Position numbers and translations under genes: made by a program
Assembly (NCBI GenBank): GCA_011526095.1
Contig: WYBA01000154.1
Coordinates: forward strand, 1-43,896
Reading direction: 5' to 3'
From: Myxococcales bacterium
GTDB lineage: Bacteria; Myxococcota_A; Polyangia; Haliangiales; Haliangiaceae
Length of the DNA: 43,896 nt
Notes under the pieces: model-generated
What the model was told of the DNA's origin: nothing
Database searches by the model: none
What the model saw: the letters and a program-made list of their open reading frames with translations, nothing else
Part shown: positions 16,595-26,862 of the stretch, piece by piece
Numbering within the stretch: the first letter of the stretch is position 1
Layout: each line of letters begins with the position of its first letter

Positions 16595-17956
16595 GTGACG
16601 ACACGCCCGGGGTGGATCGCGGCGCTCGTGCTCGGCGCCGGCCTCGCGACCGCGACCGCCGCACCGGCGCCGCGCGACCACGTCGTCCGCGTCGAGCACC
16701 GGCCGGCGGACGAGAGCCCGAGCCTGGGGCCGACCCACGCCCCGGTCACCGCGGAGCTGTTCTTCGTCCCCGGCCAGGTCGAGTCCAACCGCGCCTACAC
16801 CAAGCTGGTCGAGCTGCAGCGCCGCCACCCGCGCCGGCTGCGCGTCGTGTTCCGCGTGATCACCCGACAGGCCCAGGTCGTCGTGCCGATCGCGGCGCTC
16901 GAGGCGTACGCGCAGGGCAAGTTCGACCCGTTCATGAAGGCGATCCTCGCCGCGCGCGGCGGCACCGTGCGGCGCGAGCACCTGGCCGCGATCGCCGAGG
17001 CGGCGGGCATGGACGCGACCCGCCTCGACCGCGCGATCGCCCGCGCGCTCGAGCCCGACGAGCTGCCGGCGTCGCTGCGCGCCAGCGAGCGGCGGCGGCT
17101 GCGGCGCGGCGCGGCCAACGTCCCCGACCTGCTGCTCAACGGCATGCCGATCGGCGAGCCGATGCCGTCGCTCGACGTCGAGGATCTCGAGGCCGCCTAC
17201 GACGCCGCCTACGACGCCGCGGTGGCCCTGCTCGACGAGGGCGTCCCCGCCGACCACCTGGTCGAGGTGACCGAGCAGCGCGCGCGCCCCCGCGCGGGCG
17301 TCACCGAGTACCCCGCCGGCCCGCTCGACGACGACGCGGAGCTCGAGCCCGCCGACGGCGCGCCGCCGCTGCTCGACCGGCCGCTCGAGCTGACCGGGCT
17401 GCCGGCCGAGGGCCCGGCCGACGCCCCGGTCGAGCTGATCCTGCTGTGCAACCTCCGCTACGACACGTGCAACAAGCAGCTCGAGGACATCGCGCACAAG
17501 CTGCGCGAGCTGTTCCCCGACGAGCTGCGCGTCGTCTACCACCCGTACTTCGACCCGGCGACCGAGGGCAACGAGGACGCCGCCCTGCTCCACCGCGCCG
17601 CGCTGTGCGCCGAGCAGCAGGGCGCCGGGTGGGCGTGGATCGAGGAGGCGGTGCGGCAGGTCCGACGCCAGCCCGGCGACGGCTCGGTCGACGCGATCAT
17701 CGGCAAGCTGGCCGAGCTCACCGCCGTCGACCCCGACCGCCTCGATCGCTGCCTGGCGACCGGCTCGGACGCCGACCTGCTGGCGCGCGTCGCCGCCGCG
17801 GTCGCCGCCGGCGTCGACCACGGCCCGGCGATCGTCGTCGGTGGCCGGGTGTTCGTCGGCGGGTTCACCGACTACCGCGCCGGCCTGCCCCTCGTCGAGG
17901 CCGAGCTGGCGCCGGGCTTGCTCGGCGAGGCCGTGCCCGACTGGGCGGTTCGTTGA
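16595..17956 (+). CDS. Exported protein with two thioredoxin-fold (DsbA-like) domains lacking CxxC
   Basis: A 453-residue protein with an N-terminal signal or anchor (WIAALVLGAGLATATAAPAP). Two DsbA/thioredoxin_4-like domains can be seen. The first (about 45-210) begins APVTAELFFVPG and ends with NVPDLLLNGMPIG, the cis-Pro region. The second (about 270-445) begins APVELILLC and ends with HGPAIVVGGRVFVGGF. The first has no cysteines at the active site; the second has C-N-L-R-Y-D-T-C, a Cx6C in place of CxxC. A redox role is therefore unclear; chaperone or scaffold use is possible. TATCCT ends seven bases before the GTG, suggesting a leaderless message. Confidence 0.75.
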   Translation: MTTRPGWIAALVLGAGLATATAAPAPRDHVVRVEHRPADESPSLGPTHAPVTAELFFVPGQVESNRAYTKLVELQRRHPRRLRVVFRVITRQAQVVVPIAALEAYAQGKFDPFMKAILAARGGTVRREHLAAIAEAAGMDATRLDRAIARALEPDELPASLRASERRRLRRGAANVPDLLLNGMPIGEPMPSLDVEDLEAAYDAAYDAAVALLDEGVPADHLVEVTEQRARPRAGVTEYPAGPLDDDAELEPADGAPPLLDRPLELTGLPAEGPADAPVELILLCNLRYDTCNKQLEDIAHKLRELFPDELRVVYHPYFDPATEGNEDAALLHRAALCAEQQGAGWAWIEEAVRQVRRQPGDGSVDAIIGKLAELTAVDPDRLDRCLATGSDADLLARVAAAVAAGVDHGPAIVVGGRVFVGGFTDYRAGLPLVEAELAPGLLGEAVPDWAVR

Positions 17957-17982
17957 CGCCCGCGCGTGCGCCGGGATACCCT
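17953..17982 (+). promoter_or_regulatory. Promoter of the PP2C-cNMP gene
   Basis: TTGACG (17953-17958), an 18-base spacer and TACCCT (17977-17982), ending eight bases before the ATG. The -35 overlaps the stop codon of the preceding gene. A leaderless message is predicted. Confidence 0.55.
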
Positions 17983-17990
17983 GACGGGCG

Positions 17991-19292
17991 ATGGAGCTGA
18001 CCTTCGCGGCGGCCACCGACGTGGGTCGGCAGCGCCAGCACAACGAGGACAACTTCCTCATCGACAAGAAGCTGCGCCTGTTCATGGTGGCCGACGGGAT
18101 GGGGGGCCACGCCGCGGGCGAGATCGCCTCGTCGATCGCCGTCCACGAGATCCGCGACGCGATCTACCAGAACCGCGACCTGATCGAGCGCTACCGGGTC
18201 GACGACCCGGGCGTCCAGCCGATCGAGATCCTGCAGGTGCTGGAGCACGCGATCCAGGCGGCGTGCACCAGCGTCTACAACCGCGCCCAGGCCGAGCCGG
18301 ACAAGCGCGGCATGGGCACGACCGCGTCGGTGCTGCTGATCGCGGGTGCGCCGGATCACCTGCGCGGGTTCATCGCCCACGTCGGCGACAGCCGGATCTA
18401 CCTGGCGCGCCAGTCGCAGAGCCACCAGCTCACCGAGGACCACTCGCTGATGAACGAGCTGGTCCGCCGCGGCAAGCTCAAGCGCGACCAGATCGACAAC
18501 TCGCCGTACAAGCAGTTCAAGAACGCCGTGACCCGCGCGGTCGGCGTCTACGCCTCGGTCGAGGTCGACACGTTCGACTTCGACATCCTGCCCGGCGACC
18601 GGCTGATGCTGTCGTCGGACGGCCTCTACGTCTACCTCGAGGACGACAAGATCCCGCAGCTGCTCGCCGACGGCGACGTCAAGGACGTGCCGCGCCGGCT
18701 GATCGAGCTCGCCAACGCCGGCGGCGGCCACGACAACATCACCAGCGTCGTGATCCGCGTCGGCGACGTGCCCGCCGCCGAGGCGTCGCCGAGCAAGTCG
18801 GGCGACGTCTCGCTCAAGCTCGAGGTGCTCAAGAGCATGCAGATGTTCCGGTACCTGTCGTACCGGGAGCTGGTGCGGGTGATGAACATCACCGAGTCGC
18901 TCGAGGTCGGGCCCGACGAGCCGATCTTCCACGAGGGCCAGGCCGGCGACGCGATGTACGTCGTGATGTCGGGGACGGTGAAGCTGTCCAAGACCGAGAC
19001 GACGATCGCCGAGCTCGGCAAGGGCCAGCACTTCGGCGAGATGAGCCTGGTCGACCGCTCGGTCCGCTCGCTCACCGCGACCTCCGTCGGCGCGACGCGC
19101 CTGGCGGTCGTCCGCCGCAAGGACTTCTACGACATCATCCGCAAGGAGCCCGACCTGGCGGTGAAGCTGTTGTGGAGCTTCGTCCAGGTCCTCGGCACCC
19201 GGCTGCGCAAGACCACCTCGGACCTGTCGGACGCGCTGCACGGCGAGAAGCACGGCATCGACACGACCGCCGAGAACCTGTTCCAGGACTGA
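17991..19292 (+). CDS. PP2C-type Ser/Thr phosphatase fused to a cyclic-nucleotide-binding domain
   Basis: A 433-residue soluble protein. Residues 1-258 are a bacterial PP2C domain with all metal-binding motifs: RQRQHNEDNF, VADGMGGHAAGE, GMGTTASVLL, HVGDSRIYLA, LSSDGLY and GGGHDNITSVV. After a short linker, about residues 285-405 form a cyclic-nucleotide-binding (CRP-type) beta-roll with EPIFHEGQAGDAMYVVMSG and HFGEMSLVDRSVRSLTA, the phosphate-binding cassette with its Arg. The fusion implies that cAMP, c-di-GMP or another ligand tunes removal of phosphate from Ser/Thr-kinase targets. A Ser/Thr kinase gene lies at 29799-31562, but no direct link is shown. Confidence 0.93.
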   Translation: MELTFAAATDVGRQRQHNEDNFLIDKKLRLFMVADGMGGHAAGEIASSIAVHEIRDAIYQNRDLIERYRVDDPGVQPIEILQVLEHAIQAACTSVYNRAQAEPDKRGMGTTASVLLIAGAPDHLRGFIAHVGDSRIYLARQSQSHQLTEDHSLMNELVRRGKLKRDQIDNSPYKQFKNAVTRAVGVYASVEVDTFDFDILPGDRLMLSSDGLYVYLEDDKIPQLLADGDVKDVPRRLIELANAGGGHDNITSVVIRVGDVPAAEASPSKSGDVSLKLEVLKSMQMFRYLSYRELVRVMNITESLEVGPDEPIFHEGQAGDAMYVVMSGTVKLSKTETTIAELGKGQHFGEMSLVDRSVRSLTATSVGATRLAVVRRKDFYDIIRKEPDLAVKLLWSFVQVLGTRLRKTTSDLSDALHGEKHGIDTTAENLFQD

Positions 19293-19567
19293 CGCTGGGC
19301 CAGAGTCGGCCCGACGCACCGCGCACCGCGTGGTGTGGCCCGCGCGACGCCGGCCCGGGTGACGCGAGCGTCGGGGGGCCTCCGCCGGCGAGTTCCGCAG
19401 CGGGCGCGCGCCAGCACGGCACTGCGTCGACGGTTGCGGGAGCTCGGCGCTGGAGATCTCGTCACCGCGAGGACTGTCTGAGCCGGCGGGGGCGCCCCCG
19501 CGCGCGCGGCCGGCCCCGGGCCGGCCGCTCGCGGTCGTGCCCGCCGGCGGCGCGAGGGCCTGGCGCC
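19293..19567. terminator. Convergent intergenic region with two strong palindromes
   Basis: No gene is visible in these 275 bases between converging genes. At 19486-19501 is the perfect 16-base palindrome GCGGGGGC/GCCCCCGC. At 19506-19528 is an 11-bp dyad GCGGCCGGCCC around one central base. Neither has a T-run after it. They may act as a two-way terminator. Confidence 0.5.
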
Positions 19568-20047
19568 CTAGCCCAGCGCGGCGATCACGTCGGGCGGCGC
19601 CTGGACGAGCTCGATCAGCACGCCCTCGCCGCCCTGCGGCATCGTCGCGGCGTCGCCGCGCGGGTGGATGAAGCACACGTCGTGGCCGGCGGCGCCCTTG
19701 CGGATGCCGCCGGGCGTGAACCGCACGCCGCGCGCGGTCAGCCAGTCGACCGCCTCGGGGAGCTTGTCGATCCACAGGCCGATGTGGTTGAGCGGCGGGA
19801 CGTGGACCTTGGGGCTCTTGCCCGGATCGATCGGCTCCATCACGTCGACCTCGACCGCGTACGGGCCGCGCCCGACCGACAGGATGTCCTCGTCGACGTT
19901 CTCCTTCTCGGAGCGGAACGTGCCGACCGGCGTCAGCCCGAGCAGGTCGACCCACAGCCGGCGCAGCGCGTCCTTGCGCTCGCCGCCGACGGCGATCTGC
20001 TGGATGCCGAGCACGCGGAACGGGCGCTCGAGCGAACCGCCGAGCAT
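19568..20047 (-). CDS. VOC-family protein, methylmalonyl/ethylmalonyl-CoA epimerase-like
   Basis: A 159-residue vicinal-oxygen-chelate (glyoxalase fold) protein with two beta-alpha-beta-beta-beta halves. Possible metal ligands are Gln in GIQQIAV (a His is usual in epimerases), His in [10 protein letters not shown] and Glu in [16 protein letters not shown] is also typical of methylmalonyl-CoA epimerase ends. It follows ccr in the same operon, so epimerisation of ethylmalonyl- or methylmalonyl-CoA is the natural guess. GAGGTGA lies seven bases before the ATG at 20047. A GTG at 20056 overlapping the ccr stop as GTGA is an alternative start. Confidence 0.68.
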   Translation of the reverse strand: MLGGSLERPFRVLGIQQIAVGGERKDALRRLWVDLLGLTPVGTFRSEKENVDEDILSVGRGPYAVEVDVMEPIDPGKSPKVHVPPLNHIGLWIDKLPEAVDWLTARGVRFTPGGIRKGAAGHDVCFIHPRGDAATMPQGGEGVLIELVQAPPDVIAALG

Positions 20048-20052
20048 GCCGA

Positions 20053-21347
<1,295 letters not shown>

Positions 21348-21351
<4 letters not shown>

Positions 21352-22814
21352 GACTTGTCTCCCGAAGGCTGATCGGCGTCCGTGATCGGTGAGAAGAAGT
21401 TGTCCTTCTTGACGTTCTCGTCGACGGCGAAGGCGAACTTGTAGCTGGGGGCCGCGCGCTGGTTGCAGTCGGCGCGCTCGCAGAACCGGCAGGTGATGCC
21501 GACCGGCACCGCGCTGTGCGCGAGATCGCGCGCGGACTTCCGCGGCAGCTCGTCGGCGTAGACGAAGTGGTGCGCGTCCTCGGACGCGGCACCGACGCCG
21601 ATCGCGTAGTTGACGCCGCGCACGAGCGAGCCCTGCGCCGGCTCGGACACGACGCGCGCGAAGCAGAAGAACGTCGCGCCGTCGGGCATGACCGAGTACT
21701 GCTTGGTGACCAGCGCCGGGCTCATGAACGCCGCGTGCACCGCCCACTTGGGGCAGCTGCCGTGGCCGTAGGGGAAGCGCAGGCCCGAGGCCGAGTAGCG
21801 CTTGGAGATGTTGCCGGCGACGTCGACCCGCAGGAAGTGCATCGGCACGCCGGGCCGCTTCGGATCGGCGAGGTTGCACATCCGGTGCGACACCATCTCC
21901 CAGCTCGAGCCGAACAGCCGCGCCAGCAGCGCGACGTCGTAGCGGGTGCGCTGGACCTCGGCGAAGAAGTCGGCGTAGGGGAGCAGCAGCGCGCCGGCGA
22001 AGTAGTTCGCCAGGTGGATCTTGATCAGCCGCGACGTCTCGCCGTGGCGCGGGCGCGCCTCGGCGACGAGGCGCTCGTGCAGGCGCGTCCGCTCGAGCAC
22101 GATCAGCCCGACGACGTGGGCGAGCTGGAACTTGGTCGCCGGCTCGGACAGGTCGGTCGAGACCCGCAGCGTGCCGGCGGCGGGGTCGAACGCGCGGACC
22201 AGCGTGCTCTCGCCGTCCGGCGCGACGAACCGGACGTCGAGACCGAACCGCGCGCGCAGCACCGCGGCGAGCTGCTCCGAGGGGAACCGCCGCGGCAGCC
22301 CGGCCTCGGCCCGGATCTCCTCGGCCGCGGCCTCGAGCTCGGGGAAGTAGTTCTTGTGGTGCTGCAGGAAGTCGGTGACCTCGTCGCCCGGGGCGTAGCC
22401 CAGGGGCGACGGGGCGTCGGCCTGCAGCTTGGACATCGCGACGTCGAGCTGGGCGCGCGCGTTCTTGTAGAGGTGGAACAGCGCGGCGATCGTCGTGGCG
22501 ACGCGCGGCTCCTCGCGCATCCGGCGGACGTCGTCCTCCTCCAGCTGCAGCGTCTTGGCCAGCGGGTCGTCGAGCAGGACGGCGAGGACGTCCTCCGGGT
22601 GCTCGTGGGAGGCGGAGGCCATGAACCGCTCCAGCTCCACGCCCATCACCTCGAGCGCGCGGAGCAGCAGCGGGAACTGCATCGTCCGCCGGCCCTTCTC
22701 GAGCAGGTTCAGGTACGCCGGCGAGATCTCGAGCTGACGCGCGAGATCCGCCTGCGACAGGTCCTTGCTGAGGCGCAGCTCCCGGAGCCGCTGTCCGATG
22801 GTGGCCGAGTCCAT
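21348..22814 (-). CDS. ScfR/RamB/PccR-type acyl-CoA-responsive regulator
   Basis: A 488-residue regulator. An N-terminal XRE helix-turn-helix (about 6-62: [33 protein letters not shown]) is followed by a long middle domain related to ImmA/IrrE and a C-terminal part (DUF2083-like) with the Cys cluster CRFCERADC. The place where active IrrE peptidases have HExxH reads QLAHVVGL, so proteolysis is unlikely. This is the domain order of short-chain fatty acyl-CoA regulators such as PccR, MccR and RamB, which sense acyl-CoAs and switch on pathways for propionate or acetate. It is transcribed first and coupled to ccr, so it probably controls its own operon through the dyad at 22885-22899. Confidence 0.88.
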
Positions 22815-22870
22815 TTACAGGGTCCTGAAGCCCACTCCGGACGAGCCGGCGTTCGCGGACTACAGAACCT

Positions 22871-22899
22871 TTGGTATCAGCGACTTGTGATGTTTACAA
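22871..22899 (-). promoter_or_regulatory. Promoter and dyad upstream of the ScfR-ccr operon
   Basis: Minus strand: -35 candidate TTGTAA (22899-22894), 17 bases, TACCAA (22876-22871) preceded by TGA as in extended -10 promoters. The -35 is one arm of the dyad TTGTGA-TGT-TTACAA (22885-22899, five of six positions symmetric), so a bound regulator would cover the -35 and spacer. About 55 bases of leader follow. The rest of the 146-base gap shows nothing clear. Confidence 0.5.
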
Positions 22900-22960
22900 C
22901 AGGATTCTCGGCGGAACACGACTTACCGCGTCATGACGCGGGCTTGGCCGCCGCGGCGGC

Positions 22961-23554
22961 CTAGCGGATCAGCTTCGAGAGCGCCTTGAAGTCGTCGCTG
23001 CCGGCGGCGCCGAGCAGCTCGAACACGACGGTCTCGGTCGAGGTGATCACCGCGCCGGCGCGTTCCATCAGGCCCAGGCCGATCCGGCGGTTGTCCTCGG
23101 TCCGCGAGGTGACGGCGTCGGCGACGACGTGGACGTGGGCGCCGCGGCCGCGCAGCTCGCGCACCGTCCGCATGACGCAGACGTGGGCCTCCATGCCGAC
23201 GACGATCCAGGTGTCGCGGCCGGCCGCCGCGTGGCGGGCGTAGAGCGGCGCGAACGGCTCGGCCGCGCAGGCCGAGAACGTCAGCTTGTCGAACCGGGCG
23301 ACGTCGCCGCCGCCGGCGGCGACCGCGTCGAGCGCCTGCGCCACCGGCGGCGTCGTCGCGCCGAGGCCGCGCGGGTACTGCTCGGTCGCGATCACCGGGA
23401 TCGCGAACCGCCGCGCCGCCTCGAGCAGGATGGCGGTGTGGCGCTGCAGCGCGGCGCACGCCTCGGCCGGCATCGCCGCGGCGAGCTTGTCCTGGATGTC
23501 GATGACGAGCAGGACCGCGCGCCGGGGCGCGATCGCGAGGTCGGTCGGATGCAC
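22961..23554 (-). CDS. Isochorismatase-family cysteine hydrolase
   Basis: A 197-residue alpha/beta hydrolase of the isochorismatase/nicotinamidase superfamily. The catalytic triad is in order: Asp19 in LLVIDIQDKL, Lys90 in FDKLTFSA and Cys126 in GMEAHVCV. ATEQYPRGLG is typical of YcaC-like members of unknown substrate. The GTG at 23554 has an excellent AGGAGG six bases upstream, and the structured repeat 23574-23632 lies just before that. The gene follows valS leftward with a 95-base gap. Its 3' end lies 146 bases before the promoter region of the ScfR gene. The substrate cannot be told from sequence. Confidence 0.9.
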   Translation of the reverse strand: MHPTDLAIAPRRAVLLVIDIQDKLAAAMPAEACAALQRHTAILLEAARRFAIPVIATEQYPRGLGATTPPVAQALDAVAAGGGDVARFDKLTFSACAAEPFAPLYARHAAAGRDTWIVVGMEAHVCVMRTVRELRGRGAHVHVVADAVTSRTEDNRRIGLGLMERAGAVITSTETVVFELLGAAGSDDFKALSKLIR

Positions 23555-23573
23555 GAGGGCCTCCTGTGGGGAT

Positions 23574-23632
23574 CTCTTGGCGGGTGGGTCCCGGCGGGCT
23601 CGCCCGCCGGGCGGGGCGGCGAGCCCCGTGTG
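23574..23632. repeat. Double-hairpin repeat element, copy 1
   Basis: Stem 1 is CCCGGCGGGC (23590-23599) with GCCCGCCGGG (23602-23611). Stem 2 is CGGGGC (23612-23617), loop GGCGA, GCCCCG (23623-23628), followed by TGTG. It lies between the valS stop and the ribosome-binding site of the isochorismatase-family gene. The second copy at 43786-43846 is nearly identical but carries paired changes in stem 1. Confidence 0.75.
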
Positions 23633-23649
23633 CCCGTGTGGACGACGAG

Positions 23650-26436
23650 CTACTGCCCGAGCGCGACCAGCGCGTCGGCGAGCCGCTGGCGCTTGGTCTG
23701 CTCGTCGGCGAGGCGCGCGCGCTGCTCGGCGACGACGTCCTCCGGCGCGCGCGCGATGAACGCCTCGTTGGCGAGCTTCTTCTCGAGCGTCGCGATCTCC
23801 TTCTCGGCCTTGGTGATATCGCGGGCGATCCGCGTCTTCTCGGCCTCGATGTCGATCAGCCCCGCGAGCACCATCACGACCTCGGCGTCGGCGCCGACCA
23901 CCGCCTTGGCCGACTGCGCGACGTGCTCGCCGCGCTCGACCAGGGTCATCGTGACGCGCGCGCCGTTCTCGATCAGGGCGCGGTGGCGCTCGACGATCTC
24001 GCGCCGGGCGGCGTCCGGCATCCGCACCTCGACCGGCACGCTCCACGACGGCGGCACGTTGTAGGTCGAGCGCAGCATCCGGATCGCGACGGTGACGTCC
24101 TGGACGAGCTGCATCTGGCGCTCGGCGTCCTCGTCGATCCACCGCTGGTCCTCGCGCGGGTAGATCGTCACCATGATCGACGCCGGCGCCGCGGCGCCGC
24201 GCGGCAGCTTCTGCCAGATCTCCTCGGTGACGTACGGCGCGAACGGGTGGAGCAGCCGCAGCGTCGTCTCGAGCACGGTGGACAGCACGCCCTGGGTGGC
24301 GAGCCGCCGCGCCTGCCATGCCGGGTCGGGCGGGCCCTCGGGCACGCGCAGCCACGGCTTGGCGGTCTCGATGTACCAGTCGCACAGCTCGCCCCACACG
24401 AAGTGGTAGATCGCGACCGCGGCGTCGCTGAACCGGAAGCCCTCGAGCGCGGCGTCGACCTCGGCGGCGACGCGCTGCAGCCGCGACAGGATCCAGCGGT
24501 CGGCCAGGCCGAGGTGCTCGCCGGCGCGCGCCTCGTAGCGGTCCGGGTCGAACCCCTCGAGGTTCATCAGCGCGAACCGCGACGCGTTCCACAGCTTGTT
24601 GACGAAGTTGCGGTAGCCCTCGACGCGGTCGACCGACAGCCGGATCCGCCCGCCGTTGTTGAGCGCGGCGAGCGCGAACCGCAGCGCGTCGGCGCCCATC
24701 GTCGGGACGCCCTTGGCGAACACCTTGCGGATGTTCTTCACCGCCGCGTCGGTCGCGTGCTCGGCCTCGGCGCGCGCGACCAGCGCCTCGAGCGTCGCGC
24801 CGTGCACCACGTCGAGCGGGTCGATCGTGTTGCCCTTGGTCTTCGACATCTTGTCACCGTTCTCGTCGGTGACGATCGCGGTGAGGTAGACGACGCGGAA
24901 CGGGGCCTTCCCCATGAAGTACAGGCCCATCATCATCATCCGGGCGACCCAGAAGAAGATGATGTCCGGCGCCGTGACCAGGACGTGGTTGGGATAGAAC
25001 GTCGACAGCGCGCGGTTCTTCTCCGGCCAGCCGAGCGTCGAGAACGGCCACAGCCCCGAGCTGAACCAGGTGTCGAGGATGTCCTCGTCCTGGCGCGGCG
25101 ACGCGGCGCCGCAGCCACCGCACGCCGTCGGGTCCTGGCGCGCGACGGTGACGTGCCCGCACGCGTCGCAGTACCAGGCCGGGATCCGGTGCCCCCACCA
25201 CAGCTGGCGCGAGATGCACCAGTCCTTGATGTTGGTCATCCAGTGCATGTACGTCTTCGTCCACAGCTCGGGGACGAAGCGGGTCTTGCCCTGCTCGACC
25301 GCGTCGATCGCCAGCTTCGCCAGCGGCTGCATCTTGACGAACCACTGCTCCATCAGCAGCGGCTCGACCACGGCGCCCGAGCGCTGGCTGCGCCCGCGCG
25401 GCACCTTGTACGGCTTGACCACGCCGAGCAGGCCCTCGGCCTCGAGGTCCTCGACCACCGCCTTGCGCGCCTGCTCGACGGACATGCCGACGTACTTCGC
25501 CGGCGCCGGCGCCTGGATCCGCGCCTTGCGGTCGATGATCTCGAGCACCGGCAGGCCGCAGCGCTGGCTGCACTCGTAGTCGTTGAAGTCGTGGGCGGGC
25601 GTCACCTTGACCGCGCCCGAGCCGAACGCCGGATCGACGAAGGTGTCGGCGACGATCGGGATCTCGCGATCGGTCAGCGGCAGGCGCACGCGCTTGCCGA
25701 TCAGATCCTTGTAGCGCTCGTCGTCGGGGTGGACCGCGACGCCGGTGTCGCCGAGCATCGTCTCGGGACGCGTCGTCGCGACGATGATCTTGCGCCCGGC
25801 CGGATCGTCGGCCACCGGGTAGCACAGCTCCCACAGCGAGCCGTCCTCCTCGCTGGTGTCGACCTCGAGGTCGGACACGACGGTCTCTCCGATCGGGTCC
25901 CAGTTGATCATCCGCTTGGCGCGGTAGATCAGGCCGTCCTCGTGGAGCTTGACGAACGCCTCGCGCACGGCGGCGTTGGACTTCGCGTCCATCGTGAACC
26001 GCTCGCGCTCCCAGTCGAGCGAGAAGCCCATGAGCTTCTCCTGCTCGCCGATGCGGTTGCCCGAGCGCTCCTTCCACGCCCACGCCCGCTCGAGGAACTT
26101 GTCGCGGCCCAGGTCGAACCGGGTCGTGCCGTCCTGGCGGCGCAGCTCCTTCTCGAGCAGGTGGTGGACGGCGATCGACGCGTGGTCGGTGCCGGGCATC
26201 CACATCGCGTTGAACCCCTGCATCCGCTTCCACCGGATCAGGATGTCCTGCAAGGTCGAGCCGAGCGCGTGCCCCATGTGCAGCGAGCCCGTGACGTTGG
26301 GCGGCGGCAGGGTGATCGCGTACGGGACCGTCGGGCTCGTCTCGTCGGCGTGGAAGTAGCGGTGCTCGAGCCAGAACCGCAGCCAGCGCGGCTCGACCTC
26401 GGTGGGATCGTACTGCTTGGAGAGCGTCGACGACAT
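23650..26436 (-). CDS. valS: Valyl-tRNA synthetase
   Basis: A 928-residue class I aminoacyl-tRNA synthetase. The HIGH motif appears in PPPNVTGSLHMGHALGS and the KMSKS motif as KMSKTKGNTIDPLD. The editing (CP1) domain is marked by IVATTRPETMLGD and PAHDFNDYE. A zinc-type Cys pair set (CDACGH and CGGCG) lies in the middle. The anticodon-binding domain and a C-terminal coiled coil (KAEKEIATLEKKLANEAF) complete it. The ATG at 26436 gives the usual MSSTLSKQYDP opening; an in-frame GTG at 26463 would add nine residues. TAGCGT is 11 bases before the ATG. Confidence 0.97.
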   Translation of the reverse strand: MSSTLSKQYDPTEVEPRWLRFWLEHRYFHADETSPTVPYAITLPPPNVTGSLHMGHALGSTLQDILIRWKRMQGFNAMWMPGTDHASIAVHHLLEKELRRQDGTTRFDLGRDKFLERAWAWKERSGNRIGEQEKLMGFSLDWERERFTMDAKSNAAVREAFVKLHEDGLIYRAKRMINWDPIGETVVSDLEVDTSEEDGSLWELCYPVADDPAGRKIIVATTRPETMLGDTGVAVHPDDERYKDLIGKRVRLPLTDREIPIVADTFVDPAFGSGAVKVTPAHDFNDYECSQRCGLPVLEIIDRKARIQAPAPAKYVGMSVEQARKAVVEDLEAEGLLGVVKPYKVPRGRSQRSGAVVEPLLMEQWFVKMQPLAKLAIDAVEQGKTRFVPELWTKTYMHWMTNIKDWCISRQLWWGHRIPAWYCDACGHVTVARQDPTACGGCGAASPRQDEDILDTWFSSGLWPFSTLGWPEKNRALSTFYPNHVLVTAPDIIFFWVARMMMMGLYFMGKAPFRVVYLTAIVTDENGDKMSKTKGNTIDPLDVVHGATLEALVARAEAEHATDAAVKNIRKVFAKGVPTMGADALRFALAALNNGGRIRLSVDRVEGYRNFVNKLWNASRFALMNLEGFDPDRYEARAGEHLGLADRWILSRLQRVAAEVDAALEGFRFSDAAVAIYHFVWGELCDWYIETAKPWLRVPEGPPDPAWQARRLATQGVLSTVLETTLRLLHPFAPYVTEEIWQKLPRGAAAPASIMVTIYPREDQRWIDEDAERQMQLVQDVTVAIRMLRSTYNVPPSWSVPVEVRMPDAARREIVERHRALIENGARVTMTLVERGEHVAQSAKAVVGADAEVVMVLAGLIDIEAEKTRIARDITKAEKEIATLEKKLANEAFIARAPEDVVAEQRARLADEQTKRQRLADALVALGQ

Positions 26437-26574
26437 GGCCGGGCGGGACGCTATCACGCGCACCCCGTGGCATGCGCGCCGCGTTGCACCTCCTCGGCTG
26501 ACCGTCGACGACCCGGCGCGACCGGGCGAGCGCAGGGCGACCGTGGCCGCGCCGGCCGTCGGGGTCGGATCGGC

Positions 26575-26748
<174 letters not shown>

Positions 26749-26797
26749 GAGCGCGAGGGCCCCTCGTCTCGCGCCAGGGCCGACTCCGCTGGGGAGC

Positions 26798-26822
26798 GCG
26801 AGGGGAGCGACGCTCCCCTCGC
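26798..26822. terminator. Perfect 25-base hairpin after the response-regulator gene
   Basis: GCGAGGGGAGCG, one central A, CGCTCCCCTCGC. It lies about 40 bases beyond the stop of the leftward response-regulator gene at 26863. There is no T-run, which is common for terminators in very GC-rich genomes. Confidence 0.55.
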
Positions 26823-26862
26823 ACCTGAGGACGCCGGAACGGCGTCCGGAACATCGTCCGGA

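Noticed and set aside
17991..19292. A transcription factor of the CRP family
   Set aside because: The cyclic-nucleotide domain has no DNA-binding helix-turn-helix after it, and the N-terminal part is a complete PP2C phosphatase.
19293..19567. A tRNA or small RNA gene in the convergent gap
   Set aside because: No cloverleaf, T-arm or CCA end could be traced. The palindromes fit terminators better.
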